From: JBNJDJ01 sp051744845
Lineage (GTDB): Bacteria > Bacillota > Clostridia > Peptostreptococcales > Acidaminobacteraceae
DNA length: 8,034 nucleotides
Assembly: GCA_051744845.1 (NCBI GenBank)
Contig: JBNJDJ010000077.1
Span: 1-8,034, forward strand
Reading direction: 5' to 3'
Shown here: positions 6,246 through 8,034 of the stretch, piece by piece
Layout of the letters: every line of letters starts with the position of its first letter
Numbering within the stretch: the first letter of the stretch is position 1
The notes under the pieces: model-generated
What the model saw: the letters and a program-made list of their open reading frames with translations, nothing else
What the model was told of the DNA's origin: nothing
The model's database searches: none
Program-made: the position numbers and the translations under genes

Positions 6246-6761
6246 TTAATTACTTAACTTATCTTTTAAACCTTTTAATTTTTCAAACCTTGGGTCAATA
6301 TCATTCAAATCACAATCACATTTATCGTCATTTAAATTAGTCCCACATTTCGGACAAAGACCTTTACAATCTTTATCGCATAAAACGCTAGGCTTTAAAT
6401 TTAAATAAAGTGATTTTAATAAAATCTCTTCAATATCGACTTCATTTTTTTCTAGATATAATGTTGTATCATTTTCATTAGATTCATCATTATCAGAAAC
6501 AATTATTTCTTTTGAAAATTCTTGTTCAATCGTATCATTAACATCCGCTAAGCATCTAGAACATTGATACACAACATCTACTTTAAATTTTAAGTCCATA
6601 AAAATTTTATCATTAATTGAATAAAATTTAACCTCTACATTACAAGGTTTAAATTCTTTTATTAAAAACTTTTTAAAATCATCTGGCGAAATATTAAACA
6701 CATGATTAAAAGTTTTTTGAGTTTCTCCACTTGAAAAGATTTGATTTAATTTGATTTTCAT
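6246..6761 (-). CDS. yceD: DUF177 / YceD family protein
   Basis: A 171-residue member of the DUF177 family, nearly always encoded just before rpmF and linked in E. coli and plants to 23S rRNA accumulation or processing. Its molecular activity is not settled. Visible features are a CxxC pair (Cys67, Cys70), an acidic low-complexity stretch (about 88-99), and a cysteine-rich C-terminal segment with Cys128, Cys132, Cys136, Cys139, Cys148 and Cys150, including the typical GLCPKCGTNL. It ends in the usual DPRFEKLKGL. The cysteines suggest metal binding (inference). The start ATG follows AAGGGGA (6773-6767), and a consensus promoter lies just upstream. Translation is coupled to rpmF. Confidence 0.93.
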   Translation of the reverse strand: MKIKLNQIFSSGETQKTFNHVFNISPDDFKKFLIKEFKPCNVEVKFYSINDKIFMDLKFKVDVVYQCSRCLADVNDTIEQEFSKEIIVSDNDESNENDTTLYLEKNEVDIEEILLKSLYLNLKPSVLCDKDCKGLCPKCGTNLNDDKCDCDLNDIDPRFEKLKGLKDKLSN

Positions 6762-6793
6762 AAAAATCCCCTTAAATATTGTCTAACATAATT

Positions 6794-6822
6794 ATTATAG
6801 ATTTAATTTGATAAATTGTCAA
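6794..6822 (-). promoter_or_regulatory. Consensus sigma-A promoter for yceD-rpmF
   Basis: The minus strand has TTGACA (6822-6817), a 17-bp spacer and TATAAT (6799-6794): both hexamers are exact consensus at ideal spacing. The -35 begins 4 nt after the ackA stop codon, and the likely start (near 6787) leaves a short leader before yceD. No operator-like palindrome overlaps it, so it looks constitutive. Confidence 0.9.
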
Positions 6823-6826
6823 GTAA

Positions 6827-8020
6827 TTATTCTACTAATTCTTTTGTATCTCTTGCGATCATTAATTCTTCATTTGTAGGAATAACCATAACTTTAACAT
6901 CTGAGTCATCAGAATTAATGAATTTTTCTTCAGATCTAACTTTATTTGCTTCTTCGTCTAGCTTAGCTCCCATAAATTCTAGACCTTCCATAATTGATTT
7001 TCTATTATCTATAGAATTTTCACCAAGACCAGCAGTAAATACTATTCCATCTACTCCACCCATTACAGCAGAATAAGCAGCAATATATTTTTTAACTCTT
7101 AAATCAAATGTTTTTAATGCAAGTTTTGCTCTCTTATTACCTTCAGCTGCAGCATCTTCAATATCTCTAAAGTCACTACTTACACCACTAATACCTAAAA
7201 CACCAGATTTTTTATTCATAATATTATCCATTTCTTTAGGATCTAATCCTTCTTTTTCCATTAAAAATGTAACTATAGCAGGATCTAAGTCTCCTGTTCT
7301 AGTTCCCATTGCTAGTCCTTCAAGTGGAGTAAAGCCCATTGAAGTAGCAACAGATTTTCCTCCTTTAACAGCAGCTAAAGAAGCACCGTTTCCTAAATGA
7401 CAAGTAACTAAATTAACTTCTTCTGGCTTTTTGCCCATCATCTCACAAGCTTTTTTAGTAACAAATCTATGAGAAGTACCGTGGAAACCATATCTTCTTA
7501 CCTTATATTTTTCATAATATTCATAAGGTAGTGGATAAATATATGATTCTTCTGGCATTGATTGATGGAATGCAGTATCAAAAACAGCTACATTTTTAAC
7601 ATTTGGTAATAAATTTTGTATAGCTTTTATTCCCATTAAATTTGGCGGATTATGTAAAGGAGCTAAATCAATACAATCTTCGATTCCTTTAATAACGTCC
7701 TCATCAATAATTACTGACTTAGAGTATTTTTCACCAGCGTGAACAACTCTATGACCTACAGCATCAATAGCTGATAAATCTTTTATTGCTCCATACTCTT
7801 CATTTACAATTGCATCTAAAACATTTTTTAATGCAACTTCATGATCTTTCATTTCTGTTTGTATAACTTTTTCTTCTTTTCCAGGTGTTTCTTGTTTTAA
7901 TCTAGAACCTTCAATACCTATTCTTTCAACTAAACCTTGCGTTAAAACATCTTCATTTTCCATATTTATTAGTTGGTATTTTAAAGATGAACTACCGCAA
8001 TTAATAACTAAAATATTCAT
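6827..8020 (-). CDS. ackA: acetate kinase
   Basis: Interconverts acetyl-phosphate + ADP with acetate + ATP in the cytosol. In fermentative Firmicutes it is a main route of substrate-level ATP formation together with phosphotransacetylase. The 397-residue protein is full length, and every active-site residue of the ASKHA-fold family falls at the same number as in the Methanosarcina enzyme: Asn7, Ser10, Ser12, Lys14, Arg91, Asp148, His180, Arg241 and Glu384. The motifs NCGSSSLKY (7-15), FHGTSH (179-184) and GTRTGDLDP (239-247) are intact. The ATG is preceded by AGGAGGG (8034-8028) at the window edge, so the promoter and any upstream pta are not visible. There is no terminator after it, so its transcript may run into yceD. 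A butyrate kinase is excluded by length and motifs. Confidence 0.98.
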   Translation of the reverse strand: MNILVINCGSSSLKYQLINMENEDVLTQGLVERIGIEGSRLKQETPGKEEKVIQTEMKDHEVALKNVLDAIVNEEYGAIKDLSAIDAVGHRVVHAGEKYSKSVIIDEDVIKGIEDCIDLAPLHNPPNLMGIKAIQNLLPNVKNVAVFDTAFHQSMPEESYIYPLPYEYYEKYKVRRYGFHGTSHRFVTKKACEMMGKKPEEVNLVTCHLGNGASLAAVKGGKSVATSMGFTPLEGLAMGTRTGDLDPAIVTFLMEKEGLDPKEMDNIMNKKSGVLGISGVSSDFRDIEDAAAEGNKRAKLALKTFDLRVKKYIAAYSAVMGGVDGIVFTAGLGENSIDNRKSIMEGLEFMGAKLDEEANKVRSEEKFINSDDSDVKVMVIPTNEELMIARDTKELVE

Positions 8021-8027
8021 TATTATT

Positions 8028-8034
8028 CCCTCCT
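8028..8034 (-). promoter_or_regulatory. ackA ribosome binding site
   Basis: AGGAGGG on the minus strand, 7 nt from the ackA ATG at 8020, at the very edge of the window. It confirms the start codon. Whatever lies upstream (promoter or pta) is cut off. Confidence 0.8.

Noticed and set aside
6762..6826. Terminator for ackA in the gap before yceD
   Set aside because: No stem followed by a T-run is found. The gap is fully accounted for by the consensus promoter and the yceD leader.
6816..7076. 86-residue open frame on the plus strand
   Set aside because: It is antisense to the 3' part of ackA, rich in Ser/Thr/Ile as expected from the reverse complement of that gene, and has no supporting start signals.

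Overview
The window is a strongly AT-rich stretch of bacterial chromosome. It is almost wholly coding, and every gene reads on the minus strand, so the biological order runs from high to low coordinates: ackA, yceD (DUF177), rpmF, fapR, plsX, fabH, fabD, fabG, acpP, fabF. This gene order, the AGGAGG-type ribosome binding sites, a FapR regulator with its operators and a four-cysteine L32 protein point to a low-GC Firmicute. An anaerobic Clostridia/Tissierellia-type organism is most likely. The genus cannot be fixed from this window.

Layout: (1) ackA (8020-6827), acetate kinase, begins just inside the right edge. Its promoter and any upstream pta lie outside, and no terminator is visible after it. 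(2) A textbook sigma-A promoter (TTGACA, 17 bp, TATAAT) in the 65-nt gap after ackA drives yceD and rpmF, which end at a Rho-independent terminator (6033-6006). (3) A 197-nt intergenic region between rpmF and fapR holds that terminator, then two FapR operators 80 bp apart, each just downstream of a -10-like element. The fapR-proximal promoter is the better of the two. (4) fapR, plsX, fabH, fabD and fabG are packed with gaps of at most 11 nt, and most of their ribosome binding sites overlap the preceding stop codon. (5) acpP and fabF have longer leaders, and a hairpin with a T-tract lies between them. (6) A strong terminator closes the operon at 43-6.

Together, plsX makes acyl-phosphate for phospholipid synthesis, fabD makes malonyl-ACP, fabH starts chains, fabG reduces the 3-keto group, fabF elongates, and acpP carries the intermediates. 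FapR represses the cluster until malonyl-CoA accumulates. The cluster lacks an enoyl-ACP reductase, a dehydratase (fabZ) and acetyl-CoA carboxylase genes, so those must be elsewhere.

This is conserved housekeeping DNA, and I see no new multi-gene system, mobile element, CRISPR array or RNA gene. The points most worth a second look are the doubled FapR operator, two substitutions in the FapR ligand pocket (one restoring a hot-dog thioesterase-like Glu), and the terminator-like hairpin between acpP and fabF.
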